Positions 26,645 to 37,725 are shown, counted from the first letter of the stretch. The stretch is 56,423 nt of DNA from Candidatus Hinthialibacteria bacterium OLB16 (GCA_001567115.1 LMZT01000052.1:1-56423), one strand, 5' to 3'. Numbers and translations are program-made. The notes: generated by a model not told the origin, from the letters alone.

Positions 26645-28117
26645 TCACCCGGCGGCGATCAATTCCTTTTCGCACTCCAGTATTTCTTCGAGGTTCCGCA
26701 GGAACCAGGCATCGATCCCTGTGAACTGTGCGATCTCCTCGACTGTCAGGCCGAGTTGAAAGGCATATCGCAACGAAAAAAGCCGTTCTGAATTGGGGCG
26801 TGAAATTTTTTGAATGATTTCCTGGCGGGCGAGGTTCCTTTCCTCCTCGGTTCTCACCTGCTCCGGCCCCCAGGGATCTTTTCCATCGCCTCCGAAACCG
26901 AAGCGTCCGATTTCCAGTGAAGAGATGCCTTTCTGGAGGGCCTCCTTGAAAGTGCGGCCGATCGACATCGCCTCTCCCACCGATTTCATCTGGGTGCCGA
27001 GAATATCTTCGGCCCCGGGGAACTTCCGGAAATCCCAGCGTGGGATTTTCACCACACAATAATCAATAGTCGGTTCGAAGCTGGCCGGTGTCTCCCGGGT
27101 GATGTCATTCGGCAACTCATCGAGTGTATAACCCACCGCCAGCTTGGCCGCGATCTTGGCGATCGGAAACCCGGTGGCTTTTGAAGCCAGTGCGCTTGAA
27201 CGGCTGACACGCGGGTTCATTTCGATGACAGTCATCTCTCCATCGGCGGGATTCACCGCAAATTGAATGTTGGATCCGCCCGTCTCCACTCCGATCTCAC
27301 GAATGATGGCGATCGAGGCATCCCGCATGTGCTGGTATTCCCGGTCGGTCAGAGTTTGTGCTGGAGCCACTGTGATGCTGTCCCCGGTGTGCACTCCCAT
27401 CGGATCGAAGTTTTCGATGGAACAGATGATGACCACATTGTCCGCCTGGTCCCGCATCACCTCGAGCTCATACTCCTTCCATCCCAGCACTGACTGTTCG
27501 ACCAGGACCTCGCTGATGGGAGAAATCGCCAGCCCGGCGGTGATTAAAGCCTTGAATTCTTCGAGGTTGTAGGCAATCCCTCCTCCGCTGCCTCCAAGTG
27601 TGAAAGCCGGGCGAAGGATAGCGGGAAACCCGATGCGCTGAACAATCTCCAGGGCTTCATCGAGGGTATGTGCGATTCCGCTTTCAGGAACCTGCAGGCC
27701 GATCTTCTGGATTGCCTGCTTGAAGAGGGCACGGTCTTCCGCCTTGTGGATCGCATCCAGCTTGGCTCCGATCAATTCCACTCCCATCTCATCGAGAAAG
27801 CCGCTTTCGGCCAGCCTGACCGAGACATTCAATCCAGTCTGACCCCCAAGAGTCGGCAGCAGGGCCTGCGGGCGCTCGCGGCGGATCACCTCAGCCACAT
27901 AATCCGGGGTAATCGGTTCGATATAAGTCCGGTTTCCCATTTCGGGATCGGTCATGATGGTGGCCGGGTTGGAATTGATCAGGACAACTTCATAGCCTTC
28001 CTCACGCAGAGATTTGCACCCCTGGGTTCCGGAGTAATCGAACTCGCAGGCCTGCCCGATGACAATCGGGCCGGCTCCCACGATGGCAATTTTTTTCAGA
28101 TCGGTTCTTTTCGGCAT
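26645..28117 (-). CDS. carB: carbamoyl-phosphate synthase large subunit, N-terminal half only
   Basis: CarB makes carbamoyl phosphate from bicarbonate, ammonia and ATP for pyrimidines and arginine. This 490-residue protein matches only the N-terminal half: preATP-grasp start [23 protein letters not shown]-grasp loop [31 protein letters not shown], then the oligomerisation domain up to [20 protein letters not shown]. It stops there with TGA, and I cannot find the C-terminal synthase half in any frame downstream. This resembles the split carB of Aquifex and some archaea, where the other half lies elsewhere. A truncated gene is the alternative. Confidence 0.9.
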   Translation of the reverse strand: MPKRTDLKKIAIVGAGPIVIGQACEFDYSGTQGCKSLREEGYEVVLINSNPATIMTDPEMGNRTYIEPITPDYVAEVIRRERPQALLPTLGGQTGLNVSVRLAESGFLDEMGVELIGAKLDAIHKAEDRALFKQAIQKIGLQVPESGIAHTLDEALEIVQRIGFPAILRPAFTLGGSGGGIAYNLEEFKALITAGLAISPISEVLVEQSVLGWKEYELEVMRDQADNVVIICSIENFDPMGVHTGDSITVAPAQTLTDREYQHMRDASIAIIREIGVETGGSNIQFAVNPADGEMTVIEMNPRVSRSSALASKATGFPIAKIAAKLAVGYTLDELPNDITRETPASFEPTIDYCVVKIPRWDFRKFPGAEDILGTQMKSVGEAMSIGRTFKEALQKGISSLEIGRFGFGGDGKDPWGPEQVRTEEERNLARQEIIQKISRPNSERLFSLRYAFQLGLTVEEIAQFTGIDAWFLRNLEEILECEKELIAAG

Positions 28118-28450
28118 TTGTGTGCCCGGTAATATGGCACGGACCCATGGAATCTCTCAAGAGAACAAGCCTGGCTGTCCCATTCACCCGACGAATCCGG
28201 AATTCGCCCATTCCGGCACCCGGCCAACTCCAGCTAATCTTCAAACCTCCCATTTTTATGTATACTATCCGTTTATCAGCCTGATGAAGAACTCTCCGCC
28301 GGATCGGATCCTGACACCTGCAGGAACAGGATAGTTGGTTCGTGGTAGGTTTTCACATCTGCAATCCCCGAGCCGATCGTGGATCATCGCTGGTCACCAG
28401 GCTGGATTTATAGATGCCTGATCTGATGTGAACAAAAGACGGAGGGAAGG
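28118..28450. other. 333-bp divergent intergenic region between carB and tig
   Basis: It should hold divergent promoters for carB and tig. The only site I can point to is TATACT at 28261-28266 with a weak -35 (TCTTCA) 17 bases before. I see no RNA element or small gene. Confidence 0.5.
28238..28266 (+). promoter_or_regulatory. candidate promoter of tig-clpP-clpX
   Basis: TCTTCA (28238-28243), 17 bases, TATACT (28261-28266). The -10 is good and the -35 weak. It would give a leader of about 180 bases before tig. Confidence 0.4.
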
Positions 28451-29791
28451 ATGAAATTAATCAACATCGATGATGTGAGCAAATCCAAAAAGAAGCTCAC
28501 TGTGCAAATTGAACCGACTGACCTTACCGTGGAGAAAGAGGAAGCCTACGAAGAGCTGGGCAAAGAGGCTGTCATCCCCGGGTTTCGCAAGGGAAAAGTT
28601 CCGCGGAAATTCCTGGAGCTCCGTTTTGACAAAGCGGTCCGCAAGGAAGCCTTCGGTGATGCGGTCTTCAAGGCACTGGATGATATCTCCAAAGATCGGG
28701 ATCTCAGGATCATTGGGAAGCCGGTTTTCGATCCCCCGGAATTCGATGATCTGGCCGATAAGGTCTGTGAGGAACCGGTCGAGATGGGAGTCACAATTGA
28801 AGTGATCCCCCCATTCGAACTGCCTCAATACAGCCAGTTGAAGCTCCCCATCGAGCTCGAAACTAATGTGGAACAGATGGTGGATTCCCTGCTGGAGGTC
28901 ACTCGCCAGAGATCAGCTATCTTCACCACGGTCGATGATCGCCCCACATGCGAAGGAGACCATGTCGTCATTCAGTGCACCACCACCCGTGGAGGTGAAG
29001 ATTTTCCTGCCATCACAGCTCCCCGCCTGATGGTTAACGATCTCGGGGATAGCGGATTCCCCGCAGCATTTGAAAAAGGCCTGGTCAACCTTGAAAAAGG
29101 AGCGAACTTTGATTTCGATTTTTCAATCGAATCCGATCACCCGCTCTTCCTTGCGGATGGCGAAAACTCCTGCCATACCCGCGGGAAAATCCTCTCTATC
29201 AGTGAGAAGGATATTCCTGCCCTGGATGATGATTTCGCCAAAGACCACAATTTCGAGAGCCTTGCGGCTTTCCGAAAAAGGCTCACTGAAGATGTCCAGC
29301 ATAATGAAGACCGCCACCTGGCGACCAAAAAACGGGACACGATTCAGAATTATCTGCTCGATAACACCGATGTAGTTGTCCCCTCCAGCCTGATTCAGAA
29401 TGATTACCTTCTGATCCGATACAGAAAACTGATGGACGCACAACAGCATGGAGACACCGGATCCATGATTCCTTCCGATGAGGAAGAGGTCGAAACCATG
29501 TTCCAGGCTGAGCAGGAATCCAAGCGCCGCCTGATCCTCCAGAAGATCGCCGAAAAAGAAGCCATCACGGTTTCCGATGATGAATATATCGAATCCATGA
29601 TAGCCCTGGCCCGCTCGCGAAAAGAGAAAAATCTGGATCGCTTCCTGGCTCAGGTGGAAAAAGACGGCCTGGAGCACTTCTACAAAGAACAGATCCTTTT
29701 CGGTAAAGTAGGAAAATGGCTGGTCGATCACAATGAGTTTGAGGTCAATGGATCCTCAGCTGGTGAAACCGGCAGCGGGCCGAGCGCCTGA
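28451..29791 (+). CDS. tig: trigger factor
   Basis: The ribosome-bound chaperone and prolyl isomerase that meets nascent chains. The 446-residue protein has the ribosome-docking loop PGFRKGKVPRKFLE, a middle FKBP-like domain that looks diverged, and a long helical C-terminal domain. GGAGGGAAGG precedes the ATG. It leads the classical tig-clpP-clpX order, with clpP 58 bases later. The FKBP region lacks an obvious family core, so isomerase activity is uncertain. Confidence 0.93.
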   Translation: MKLINIDDVSKSKKKLTVQIEPTDLTVEKEEAYEELGKEAVIPGFRKGKVPRKFLELRFDKAVRKEAFGDAVFKALDDISKDRDLRIIGKPVFDPPEFDDLADKVCEEPVEMGVTIEVIPPFELPQYSQLKLPIELETNVEQMVDSLLEVTRQRSAIFTTVDDRPTCEGDHVVIQCTTTRGGEDFPAITAPRLMVNDLGDSGFPAAFEKGLVNLEKGANFDFDFSIESDHPLFLADGENSCHTRGKILSISEKDIPALDDDFAKDHNFESLAAFRKRLTEDVQHNEDRHLATKKRDTIQNYLLDNTDVVVPSSLIQNDYLLIRYRKLMDAQQHGDTGSMIPSDEEEVETMFQAEQESKRRLILQKIAEKEAITVSDDEYIESMIALARSRKEKNLDRFLAQVEKDGLEHFYKEQILFGKVGKWLVDHNEFEVNGSSAGETGSGPSA

Positions 29792-29849
29792 AAAACAACT
29801 GTAATCGGCCTGCTGGCCAGGCCCCAGGAAGATTAAGGGAGATTTGTAA

Positions 29850-30455
29850 ATGCCGTTAATTCCAATGGTGGTTGAACAAACCAACCGTGGCGAACGCGGG
29901 TATGATATTTACTCGCGCCTGTTGAAAGACCGCATCATCTTCCTGGGTGAGCCAATCGATGATTACCTGGCCAACCTGATCATTGCCCAGCTGCTTTTTC
30001 TCCAGGCAGAGGATCCGGACAAGGATATCAACCTCTATATCAACTCTCCCGGTGGATCGATCATGGCTGGACTGGCCATCTATGACACCATGCAGTTCAT
30101 CAAACCCCATATCGTGACAACCTGCATCGGCATGGCGGCAAGCATGGCTGCCATTCTCCTTGCCGCCGGTGAAGCAGGCAAACGCCATGCCCTCCCAAAT
30201 GCCCGTGTCATGATCCATCAGCCGCTTGGCGGCGCCCAGGGGCAGGCGACCGATATTGAAATCCGCGCACGCGAAATCCTCCGCCTGCGTGACCGCCTGA
30301 ACCAAATTCTTGCCGGCCACACCAACCAGCCGGTGGAAAAAATCACCGAGGATACTGAAAGAGACTATTTCCTTTCGGCCGAAGAAGCCCTCGAGTATGG
30401 CATCATTGACTCGATTTACCGCAGCGGCCAAGATAATGGTGAAAAGAATCGTTAA
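29850..30455 (+). CDS. clpP: ATP-dependent Clp protease proteolytic subunit
   Basis: The serine peptidase subunit of the Clp protease. The 201-residue protein begins [20 protein letters not shown], and the catalytic triad can be placed at Ser98 (GMAASMAA), His123 (MIHQPLGG) and Asp172 (ERDYFLS). It forms tetradecamers capped by ClpX, whose gene follows after 14 bases. GGGAGA lies before the ATG. Confidence 0.97.
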   Translation: MPLIPMVVEQTNRGERGYDIYSRLLKDRIIFLGEPIDDYLANLIIAQLLFLQAEDPDKDINLYINSPGGSIMAGLAIYDTMQFIKPHIVTTCIGMAASMAAILLAAGEAGKRHALPNARVMIHQPLGGAQGQATDIEIRAREILRLRDRLNQILAGHTNQPVEKITEDTERDYFLSAEEALEYGIIDSIYRSGQDNGEKNR

Positions 30456-30469
30456 GGACAACAGACTCA

Positions 30470-31765
30470 ATGGCAGGATCGATGTTTGACTATTCCAGCA
30501 GAGGGCGATTACTCTACTGCTCCTTCTGCGGGAAAAGCCAGGAAGAGGTCAAAAAACTGATTGCGGGCCCTCCTCAAAAGGGCACTTCGCAGCCGGTTTA
30601 TATCTGCAATGAGTGTGTGGCCCTCTGCAATGAAGTTCTCCAGGAAGTTCGGCAGACCGATGTCAAAGGCATTCCCAAACCGAAAGAAATCGCCAAAACC
30701 CTGGATGATTTTGTTGTCGGGCAGGAATACACCAAGAAGGTCGTTTCGGTCGCGGTTCATAACCACTACAAACGCATTCATTACAACGAATGCCGTTCGG
30801 AAGATGTCGAGCTCCAGAAAAGCAATATCCTTCTTATCGGGCCGACCGGTTCCGGCAAGACCCTCGTTGCTCAGACCCTTGCGCGGATTCTCGATGTGCC
30901 ATTCACCATTGTCGATGCCACCACACTGACCGAAGCCGGTTATGTCGGCGAGGATGTCGAAAATATTATCCTGCGCCTGCTTCAGGTCACCAACTACGAT
31001 GTCGAACGTGCCCAGAAAGGCATCATCTATATTGATGAGATCGACAAGATCGCACGCACCACGCAGAATGTTTCCATCACCCGCGATGTTTCCGGAGAAG
31101 GAGTCCAGCAGGCCCTCCTCAAGATTGTCGAGGGAACCCAATGCTCGGTTCCGCCACAGGGAGGAAGGAAGCATCCGCACCAGGAGTTCATCCAGGTCGA
31201 TACCACCAACATCCTCTTCATCGCCGGTGGCGCTTTTGTCGGCCTGGCGGACATCATCTCACGCCGCATCGGCCGCAATGTGATCGGATTCGGCGCGGGA
31301 GTGAGCGCCGCCACTCAGGATTTGAGTGAATTTGACCTGCTGCGGCGCTGCGAACCCGAAGATCTGATCCGTTTCGGCATGATCCCTGAGTTTGTGGGCC
31401 GTTTCACAGTCACCTCTGCCCTGGATCCTCTCGATCTGGAGGCTCTTCTGAAGATCCTGACCGAGCCGAAAAGTTCACTCATCAAGCAGTATCAGAAGGT
31501 TTTCGAAATGGAGGGCACCAACCTCCAGTTCACCCCAGGTTCGCTGCGTGAAATCGCCCAGCTGGCTCTGAAACACCAGACCGGCGCACGTGGATTGCGG
31601 GCGATTATCGAAAGGGTCATGCTCGACATCATGTTCGAGCTGCCTTCACGCGGAGGAATCAAAGAGCTGGTCATCACCGAAGAGGTTGTGCGCAACCATC
31701 AGGATCCCTGGATGGTCCTGGATGGCGGCGTTCAATCCCCTGCCAAAGAAAAAGAGCTGGCCTGA
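30470..31765 (+). CDS. clpX: ATP-dependent Clp protease ATP-binding subunit ClpX
   Basis: The AAA+ unfoldase that feeds substrates to ClpP. The 431-residue protein has the zinc-binding domain (CSFC at 17-20, CNEC at 46-49), Walker A GPTGSGKT, Walker B YIDEIDK, the pore loop region GYVGEDVE and sensor motifs. The ATG at 30470 or 30482 could be used. It ends three bases from the convergent phosphoglycerate mutase gene, with no visible terminator. Confidence 0.97.
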   Translation: MAGSMFDYSSRGRLLYCSFCGKSQEEVKKLIAGPPQKGTSQPVYICNECVALCNEVLQEVRQTDVKGIPKPKEIAKTLDDFVVGQEYTKKVVSVAVHNHYKRIHYNECRSEDVELQKSNILLIGPTGSGKTLVAQTLARILDVPFTIVDATTLTEAGYVGEDVENIILRLLQVTNYDVERAQKGIIYIDEIDKIARTTQNVSITRDVSGEGVQQALLKIVEGTQCSVPPQGGRKHPHQEFIQVDTTNILFIAGGAFVGLADIISRRIGRNVIGFGAGVSAATQDLSEFDLLRRCEPEDLIRFGMIPEFVGRFTVTSALDPLDLEALLKILTEPKSSLIKQYQKVFEMEGTNLQFTPGSLREIAQLALKHQTGARGLRAIIERVMLDIMFELPSRGGIKELVITEEVVRNHQDPWMVLDGGVQSPAKEKELA

Positions 31766-31768
31766 ACT

Positions 31769-32980
31769 CTACGCCCCGAACTTGGTCATCCTCAACCCAT
31801 TCGCCAGCATGAGCGGAAGGATCGATGTCCCCGGGATGGTTCCCAATCCCCCCTGAAGCAGGGCTGTTTCATTGAATGCAGTCACTTGATCCGCACGGCA
31901 GTGCTTTGAATAGACCATCAGCGGCACCGGGTGCCAGGAGTGGCTCTTCAAAGGCGATGGGGTGGAGTGATCCCCGGTTACTGCAATGACATCCGGATTG
32001 AGGGCACGCAGCCTCGGGATAAGCGCATCGACCTCTTCGAGCACATGAATCCGTCCCTCGAAATTTCCATCCTCCCCATACGAATCGGTCTTTTTGATAT
32101 GCACGAAGAAATAATCGAAATCCGGCCAGACCTTCTCGAGGATGTCGAACTCCTGTTCGGGGTTGTCCTGCCCGTATTCCTGAACCGACATTCCCGCCAG
32201 CCTGGAAACCCCTTTATACATCGGGTAAACCGCAATCGAGGCGGGTGTCAGATGATATAACTCCCTGAAGGAGGGCAGCGGATGGAACAGGTCCACACCC
32301 CGCAGTGTCAGCATATTGGCCCTGGGTTCATCCTTCAGAATCTGTTCAGCCTGTTTGAGGAATTCTGCGAAAAGAGCAGCTGTCTTTTGGTTCTCGGGGG
32401 TATCCTGAAGCGGAGTGGGAGGAAGCGGTTTCTTTCCGACCGCCTGGGGATCGGTATCGGCAATCGCACCTCCCAGGCCTTCACCACGCAGGACGACTGC
32501 CGCACGGTATTCCTTGACATGCCGCAGAGAAACCTCCACTCCGGATATCCGGATATTCTCAGCCAGCTTCTGAACAACCCGTGCCCCTTCCTCCGATGGA
32601 ATCCTTCCCGCCCTCCGGTCAGTGATGTTTCCATCCGGGCCGATAGTGCAGAAATTGATCCGTGCGGGGACATCCCCCTTTTGAAGAGGAAAATCCACCC
32701 CCAGAGCCTCCAGCACGCCGCGGCCGATCGGGAATCTGAGCGGGTCATATCCAAAGAGTGAAAGATGAGCCGGGCCGCTTCCCGGGGTGATGCCGGTCCC
32801 AATCGGATTATGAAAACCGGTCACAGATTCTTTGGCGAGGGCATCCAGGTTTGGAACCGCAGCCGCTTCAAGCGCTGTTCCACGGCCGGCATTATCCAGG
32901 CCGCCAAGCCCATCAAAAACCAGTAATACCAGCTTGCTCTCTCCCGGAATGGCCAGTTTTGAAATCAGTTCCATCTGCAT
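31769..32980 (-). CDS. apgM: archaeal-type cofactor-independent phosphoglycerate mutase
   Basis: It interconverts 3- and 2-phosphoglycerate. The roughly 403-residue protein belongs to the alkaline-phosphatase fold ApgM family: metal sites VFDGLGG near the start, GTGITPGSGPAHLSLFGYDP, KKTDSYGEDG and VTGDHSTPSPLKSHSWHPVP near the end. A TTG at 32995 is open, but I prefer the ATG at 32980, which has GGGAA upstream. With fbaA it makes two glycolytic genes in the window, unlinked. This type is shared with archaea and several deep bacterial phyla. Confidence 0.9.
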   Translation of the reverse strand: MQMELISKLAIPGESKLVLLVFDGLGGLDNAGRGTALEAAAVPNLDALAKESVTGFHNPIGTGITPGSGPAHLSLFGYDPLRFPIGRGVLEALGVDFPLQKGDVPARINFCTIGPDGNITDRRAGRIPSEEGARVVQKLAENIRISGVEVSLRHVKEYRAAVVLRGEGLGGAIADTDPQAVGKKPLPPTPLQDTPENQKTAALFAEFLKQAEQILKDEPRANMLTLRGVDLFHPLPSFRELYHLTPASIAVYPMYKGVSRLAGMSVQEYGQDNPEQEFDILEKVWPDFDYFFVHIKKTDSYGEDGNFEGRIHVLEEVDALIPRLRALNPDVIAVTGDHSTPSPLKSHSWHPVPLMVYSKHCRADQVTAFNETALLQGGLGTIPGTSILPLMLANGLRMTKFGA

Positions 32981-33268
32981 GATCGGTTCCCGCAATCCTT
33001 TCTATCGTGAGCCACCCCTCCACTCGAATCCTGTCCAGGAGAGGTGGAAATGCCTGCTGGAGAATGGTCTCATTTTCCACTCAGCATCAAACCATTAGTG
33101 CAGAGGCGATTCAAGCTCATGGGCCTTTCGATTTCATATCGGATTCATATTTTCACAGTGTGGACTCGACCCTTTTGGCCGAAAATTCCATAATGGAGAA
33201 ATTCATGCAATCGGCCATCTGCCGATGATTTGAAAGAGAGTGGGAATAGAGATTCCACCACCTGAGAG

Positions 33269-34444
33269 ATGAACAATAACCCGATGAACCCCAGTGTTGA
33301 TGCCGAGGCTCCACTCGTTCTCGTGGTGGATGATGACAAATTCACCCGCCAGATCATGCAGCGCTACCTGACAAGGGTGGGGTTCCGCTTTCAGATCGCC
33401 GGTGATGGCAAGGAAGCCATGGAAATGCTGGAAAGCCTGCGCCCTGATGTCATCATCTCCGACTGGATGATGCCTGAGATGGATGGGCTTGATCTGTGCA
33501 AATGGATTCGCCAGAACGAGGATCTGAAGGATACCTACTTCATCATTCTCACCGCCAAAGACCGGTTGGAAGATAAAACGCTCGGCCTGGAAATCGGCGC
33601 CGATGATTACATGACCAAGCCTTTCCAGGGCGCCGAGCTGATCGCCCGTGTCCGTTCCGGGTTGCGTTTGCGCGGTGTCCAGAAAGAGCTTTCCAAGGCC
33701 TACAGAAAGCTCGACAGCGAATTCCAGATCCTGGCTGACCTGCAATCCAGCCTGCTGCCGGATCCCCTTCCCGTTCTGCCCAATTATGACTGCGCCGCCC
33801 ATTATTCACCCTCTCTGCGAACCAGCGGAGACTATTATGATTTTATCCCTCTCAGCCAGATCCACATGGGGATCCTGGTCGCGGATGTCTCCGGGCATGG
33901 AGCAGCGGCTTCGATGGTCATGGCCATCATGCGGGTGGTGATGCGCGCCTTTGTCCTGGATCTTCTCAGTCCCGGTGGCGCTTTGACTGTTGTGAATAAT
34001 GTCCTGATCCAGCATGTTCCCAGCGATCAGTTCGCTACTGCTTTCTATGGAATTCTCAATCTGCACTCCAACCGGTTTGTCTATTCCAGTGCCGGGCATA
34101 ATCCTGCCATGATCTATCGTGCCGGAACCGGCAAGGTCGAAGAACTGCCGAATGCCGGCGGAGTCCCGTTGAAAATCCTCCCCGATGTCCGTTATGAGGA
34201 AGACCAGCTGGTGCTCGAAAAGGGCGACCAGATCCTGCTCTACACCGATGGCCTGACCGAGGCTTTCACCCCGGAACATAAAATGTTCGGTGATGAGGCC
34301 CTCAATCGCCTGATGTGCCGTTATGGGGCCTTGGAATCCAAAATTCTGGTCGATGAAATCTGGCGAAGTGTCCATGCCTTTGTCCGGACAGAGCCTTTTC
34401 ATGATGATGTGACTCTTGTTTCCTTGCGTCGAAAACCAGAGTGA
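33269..34444 (+). CDS. response regulator with PP2C-type (RsbU/SpoIIE) phosphatase output
   Basis: A 391-residue signalling protein. The receiver domain (residues 15-135) has VVDDDKFTRQ, the phosphoacceptor in VIISDWMMPEMDGL and the Lys in DDYMTKPF. A short helix leads to a PP2C/SpoIIE phosphatase domain with metal-binding motifs SGDYYDF, VADVSGHGAAAS, SSAGHNPA, LLYTDGLTEA and FHDDVTLV. Such proteins dephosphorylate anti-sigma antagonists in partner-switching systems. No antagonist or anti-sigma gene is adjacent. The stop overlaps the GTG of the following glycosyltransferase (GTGA). Confidence 0.93.
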   Translation: MNNNPMNPSVDAEAPLVLVVDDDKFTRQIMQRYLTRVGFRFQIAGDGKEAMEMLESLRPDVIISDWMMPEMDGLDLCKWIRQNEDLKDTYFIILTAKDRLEDKTLGLEIGADDYMTKPFQGAELIARVRSGLRLRGVQKELSKAYRKLDSEFQILADLQSSLLPDPLPVLPNYDCAAHYSPSLRTSGDYYDFIPLSQIHMGILVADVSGHGAAASMVMAIMRVVMRAFVLDLLSPGGALTVVNNVLIQHVPSDQFATAFYGILNLHSNRFVYSSAGHNPAMIYRAGTGKVEELPNAGGVPLKILPDVRYEEDQLVLEKGDQILLYTDGLTEAFTPEHKMFGDEALNRLMCRYGALESKILVDEIWRSVHAFVRTEPFHDDVTLVSLRRKPE

Positions 34445-35955
34445 TTTTAAAACCGAAGATCCTTCTTCTCACCTCGGAGCTCTTTCCACGGTTCGGGTAT
34501 CCAACCGCGGGTGGCGGAGTTCGCGCCCAGCAGCTGTATGACTCTTTGACTTCCAGCGGTTTTCAGGTCGAGCTTGGGATCCTTAAATCTTCGGTGGAAG
34601 GAAAAAAACTTCCCGATTGGGCGGGCAAATATCTCTATCATCCCTCCTGGCTGGATGGCCTCATCGAACAGGCCGATCCGGATGTGGTCATCAGTGAAAG
34701 CTGGGAGCCGCTGTCTCACCTGCGATTTTCCGATCAGCGAGTCTATGTGGCGGATTGCCCTGGTCCGCTGATTCTCGAATCCCTGCTGGGGGGCCAGGAG
34801 GACCTGCGCTCATCGGTTTTCCATAAGGTCCGGACCCTTTCCCGAGTCGATGCGATCCTGTGCCCCAACCGCCCCATGCGCCATTATCTCACCTCGTATC
34901 TGACTCTGGCTGGCTGGCCGCCGGACCAGCCGGAACGAATTCATCCGCTGCCGATCGCGCTCTCACAGGACCTTCCGGCAAGGAAACCCGCTGCCGACTC
35001 ACAACTCTGCCTTTTCTTCGGTGGAATTTCCTGGGCCTGGCATCAATCCACTGCCTGGCTGCTCTCCCTGGCGGACCAGATCCATTCCATGAACTGGGGG
35101 AAAATCATTGTTCGTACCGGCCCGCATCCCCATCATCATCTGGATGAATCCCTTTATGAGCCGATCCCTGAGCAGGTCCGTGACCACCCCTCCATCCACC
35201 TGAAACCCCTGACTGACTGGAATTCTCTGGTCGAAGATCTGTGCTCCATCCCTCTGGCCATCGAGTGGAGCCCGCGGCACCTCGAACGGGAACTGGCTTC
35301 AACTCTCAGGCTGGTCACCTATCTCTGGTGTGGTGTTCCGGTGATCATACGCCCGCACCTCGATCTGGCCGGTGAAGTGGCCGATTACCAGGCGGGCTGG
35401 ATCATCGATGAATGGGAGGATCTGCTCGCTCTTCTCAAAGATATCCAGCAGAACCCCGGCATTCTTCGCACACGCTCCGAAAACGCCCTCAAGCTGGCCC
35501 GGGACCGGCACCAGTCGGCTCTTTATCAGGACTCCCTGGCCGATTTTCTGGCCACCCTGAAGAAGCGGGATCCCAGCCCTTCGTTCCTTGACCATGCCTC
35601 CTCAACTTTCCGGTTCCAGGAAGAGGTGATTCATGCCCAGGAACAGAGGATTCTCAACCTGGACCACCAGAACCAATCTCTCGAGGAGGCGCTGAAAACC
35701 CGGGATAGCCTGATCCTCCAGCGTGATCAGGACCTTGCCGCAGTTCATAACCTGGTCAAAACAAAAGACCTGGAAATCATGGGCCGTGATCAGTCGGCGC
35801 AGGGGCTTCATGAGAATCTTCAGGCCTGCCTGGCTGAAATCCAGAACCTCCAGCAGCAGATCCGCCAGGAACACACGGATGCCGAATCCTACCGTGCCAT
35901 CCGCCAGAAATTCATTTATAAAATGTGGAAGCGCCTGTCCGGCTGGATGAAATAA
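34441..35955 (+). CDS. GT-B glycosyltransferase with C-terminal coiled coil
   Basis: A 504-residue protein. The N-terminal part (KILLLTSELFPRFGYPTAGGG) and the region around LASTLRLVTYLWCGVPVIIR fit a group 1/4-type GT-B glycosyltransferase using a nucleotide sugar. From about residue 385 it becomes a long coiled coil (QNQSLEEALKTRDSL, IQNLQQQIRQE), ending in a basic, aromatic tail (KFIYKMWKRLSGWMK) that could touch membrane. The GTG start overlaps the phosphatase stop, so the two are coupled. The acceptor sugar is unknown. It may act in the same surface-glycan pathway as the Wzy-like protein. Confidence 0.75.
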   Translation: MILKPKILLLTSELFPRFGYPTAGGGVRAQQLYDSLTSSGFQVELGILKSSVEGKKLPDWAGKYLYHPSWLDGLIEQADPDVVISESWEPLSHLRFSDQRVYVADCPGPLILESLLGGQEDLRSSVFHKVRTLSRVDAILCPNRPMRHYLTSYLTLAGWPPDQPERIHPLPIALSQDLPARKPAADSQLCLFFGGISWAWHQSTAWLLSLADQIHSMNWGKIIVRTGPHPHHHLDESLYEPIPEQVRDHPSIHLKPLTDWNSLVEDLCSIPLAIEWSPRHLERELASTLRLVTYLWCGVPVIIRPHLDLAGEVADYQAGWIIDEWEDLLALLKDIQQNPGILRTRSENALKLARDRHQSALYQDSLADFLATLKKRDPSPSFLDHASSTFRFQEEVIHAQEQRILNLDHQNQSLEEALKTRDSLILQRDQDLAAVHNLVKTKDLEIMGRDQSAQGLHENLQACLAEIQNLQQQIRQEHTDAESYRAIRQKFIYKMWKRLSGWMK

Positions 35956-35966
35956 CCGGCAGCCAG

Positions 35967-37725
35967 CTAGCGCGAGGGGATTTCGAGCCGATAGAGGCGT
36001 GAGAGTTCACGAATCGCCTGGATGCGCTCTTCTGTTTCTCCCAGCTCCAGATTTTGAGAGAGGAGGTTAAAGGCTTTGGCGGATGCCCAGGCTTCGGCAA
36101 TGCCGACATTCTTCGGCTCCGGGCCGGACAGTTTTCCCCGGTAAACAAACTCTTTCGGGTTGCCCCGGACATTTCCTGTCAGCCGGAGTGAAATTTCTTT
36201 TTCCGTGTTGTAACGCCCATAAAACTGCACACGCCCACCCCGGTACAGATCCGGCAGAACCAGTGGATAAGCCTCATCTTCGGTCATGCCCGATAGATCG
36301 ACCTTCAAATCAACCAGGATCGGTTCAGCCACTTCCCGGGACAATTGGAGGATATCGTCACTGACCTTGCCGGGATCCCCGGCAAAGCGCGCTATGCCTT
36401 TGTTCCGATAGGCCAGCAGCCCCAACAGGTGGCGGTTGACATACTCTCCGGCGCCAAAAACATGAATCGCGGCGCGCAGCCGGTTTTCTATCGAGAGTGC
36501 ATTGATGATCTCGCGTGTGTCCTGGAGGCCGACTGTCGAACGGCCATCGGTGCACAGGATGATCAGAAAGGGCCGATCCCCCGGAGGAAGCGATCGGACT
36601 ACAGTCGCCAGTGAGCGGTAAATATCTGTTTTCCCCCCAGGTTCCAGGCCATTGATGAAATCCACACCCTCCGCAATGTTCTTCTCTGCAACAGGCCATA
36701 ATCCCGGATTCAAAGCCACCACATCAGCGCGAAAAGCGAGAATGTTGAAACGGTCTCCTGGCTTGAGATCCTTGAGTATTCCCAGCATCCCTTTGCGGAT
36801 GCCTTCAAAAACTTCTCCCTCCATGCTCCCGGAAGCATCGATCGCCAGCAGCACATCTTTGTTCATCGGCTTGAGTTTTCCCGCTTCCTCGTTCGGTTTC
36901 ACTGAGACACGGAAAAAGCCGGCACCCTTCTCCGGGCGATAGGTGATAATCTCCACATCCAGCAGGTCATCCCAGGCTTTGAACTCGGCACGGTCTTCCG
37001 GCAAGCTGGCAGGGGCTGATTCTTTTTCAGGTGTTTCAACAGTCAGCAGCTCCTGAGGAAGTTCGACCGGGGAAGGTGGGGGTGGCGGCCAAATTTCCTC
37101 GGGAATGACAACAGGGGGAGGCGCCACCGCAACACTTTCGAAAGATGGCAGCAGGGAAGGTTCCTCCTGGACAGGAGGAGGCAGCAGAGGCGCATCGAGG
37201 TTGATTTTGAGGGGGCGGGCTGTCACTCAGCTCAGGCGCCCACACACGAGAATCCGGGTTCGGTGCTTCGACACGGGGTTCCGGGACGCGTATGATTTCG
37301 GAACGGATGGACTCCGATTGAGGGTTCCCTGGAAGATTGGACAATTCGGCATCCGCCCGCGCAACCAGGTCCTCCTGGGGAGCTTCGATCGCCACCGATT
37401 CGGGTGAAAACCACTCCTGCTGCGTGATTTCCGGCAGACTTGGAGCACGATCTGCCTCCTGCTCCAGGGTGCGGCGCAGCTCCTGTTCTCGGACCAGCGG
37501 ATCTCCACCCAGCCCTGTGTCATCCCGGTATGCGGAAGAATCCGGCACCATTTGAACTTCCATGAACTTCCCGGCTGGCTGGAAGGGATCCAGCTCACCA
37601 TGCGACCAGGGAGTTCGATCCAGGTAGAACCCCAGCAGGACATGGATCAGCACCGATAGAAAAAAGATATGAAAAGGTCCCTGGTATATCGCATGGATGC
37701 CTGCCGCCCGGCCCTGATTATTCAC
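35967..37725 (-). CDS. TonB-like membrane-anchored vWA domain protein (frameshifted)
   Basis: A roughly 585-residue protein once one extra base in the run 37211-37215 is removed. The N-terminus has a TonB-style single helix (FHIFFLSVLIHVLLGFYLD) and a Pro/Glu-rich spacer to about residue 240. The vWA domain follows with an intact MIDAS (DASGS at about 295-299, GGKTDIYR, CTDGR), then a beta/helical C-terminal region. The layout suggests a periplasmic metal-dependent adhesion or scaffold domain anchored in the inner membrane. It starts right after the TPR gene ends, so they are one operon. The frame join SDSPP|LKINLDAPLL is inferred. Confidence 0.75.
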
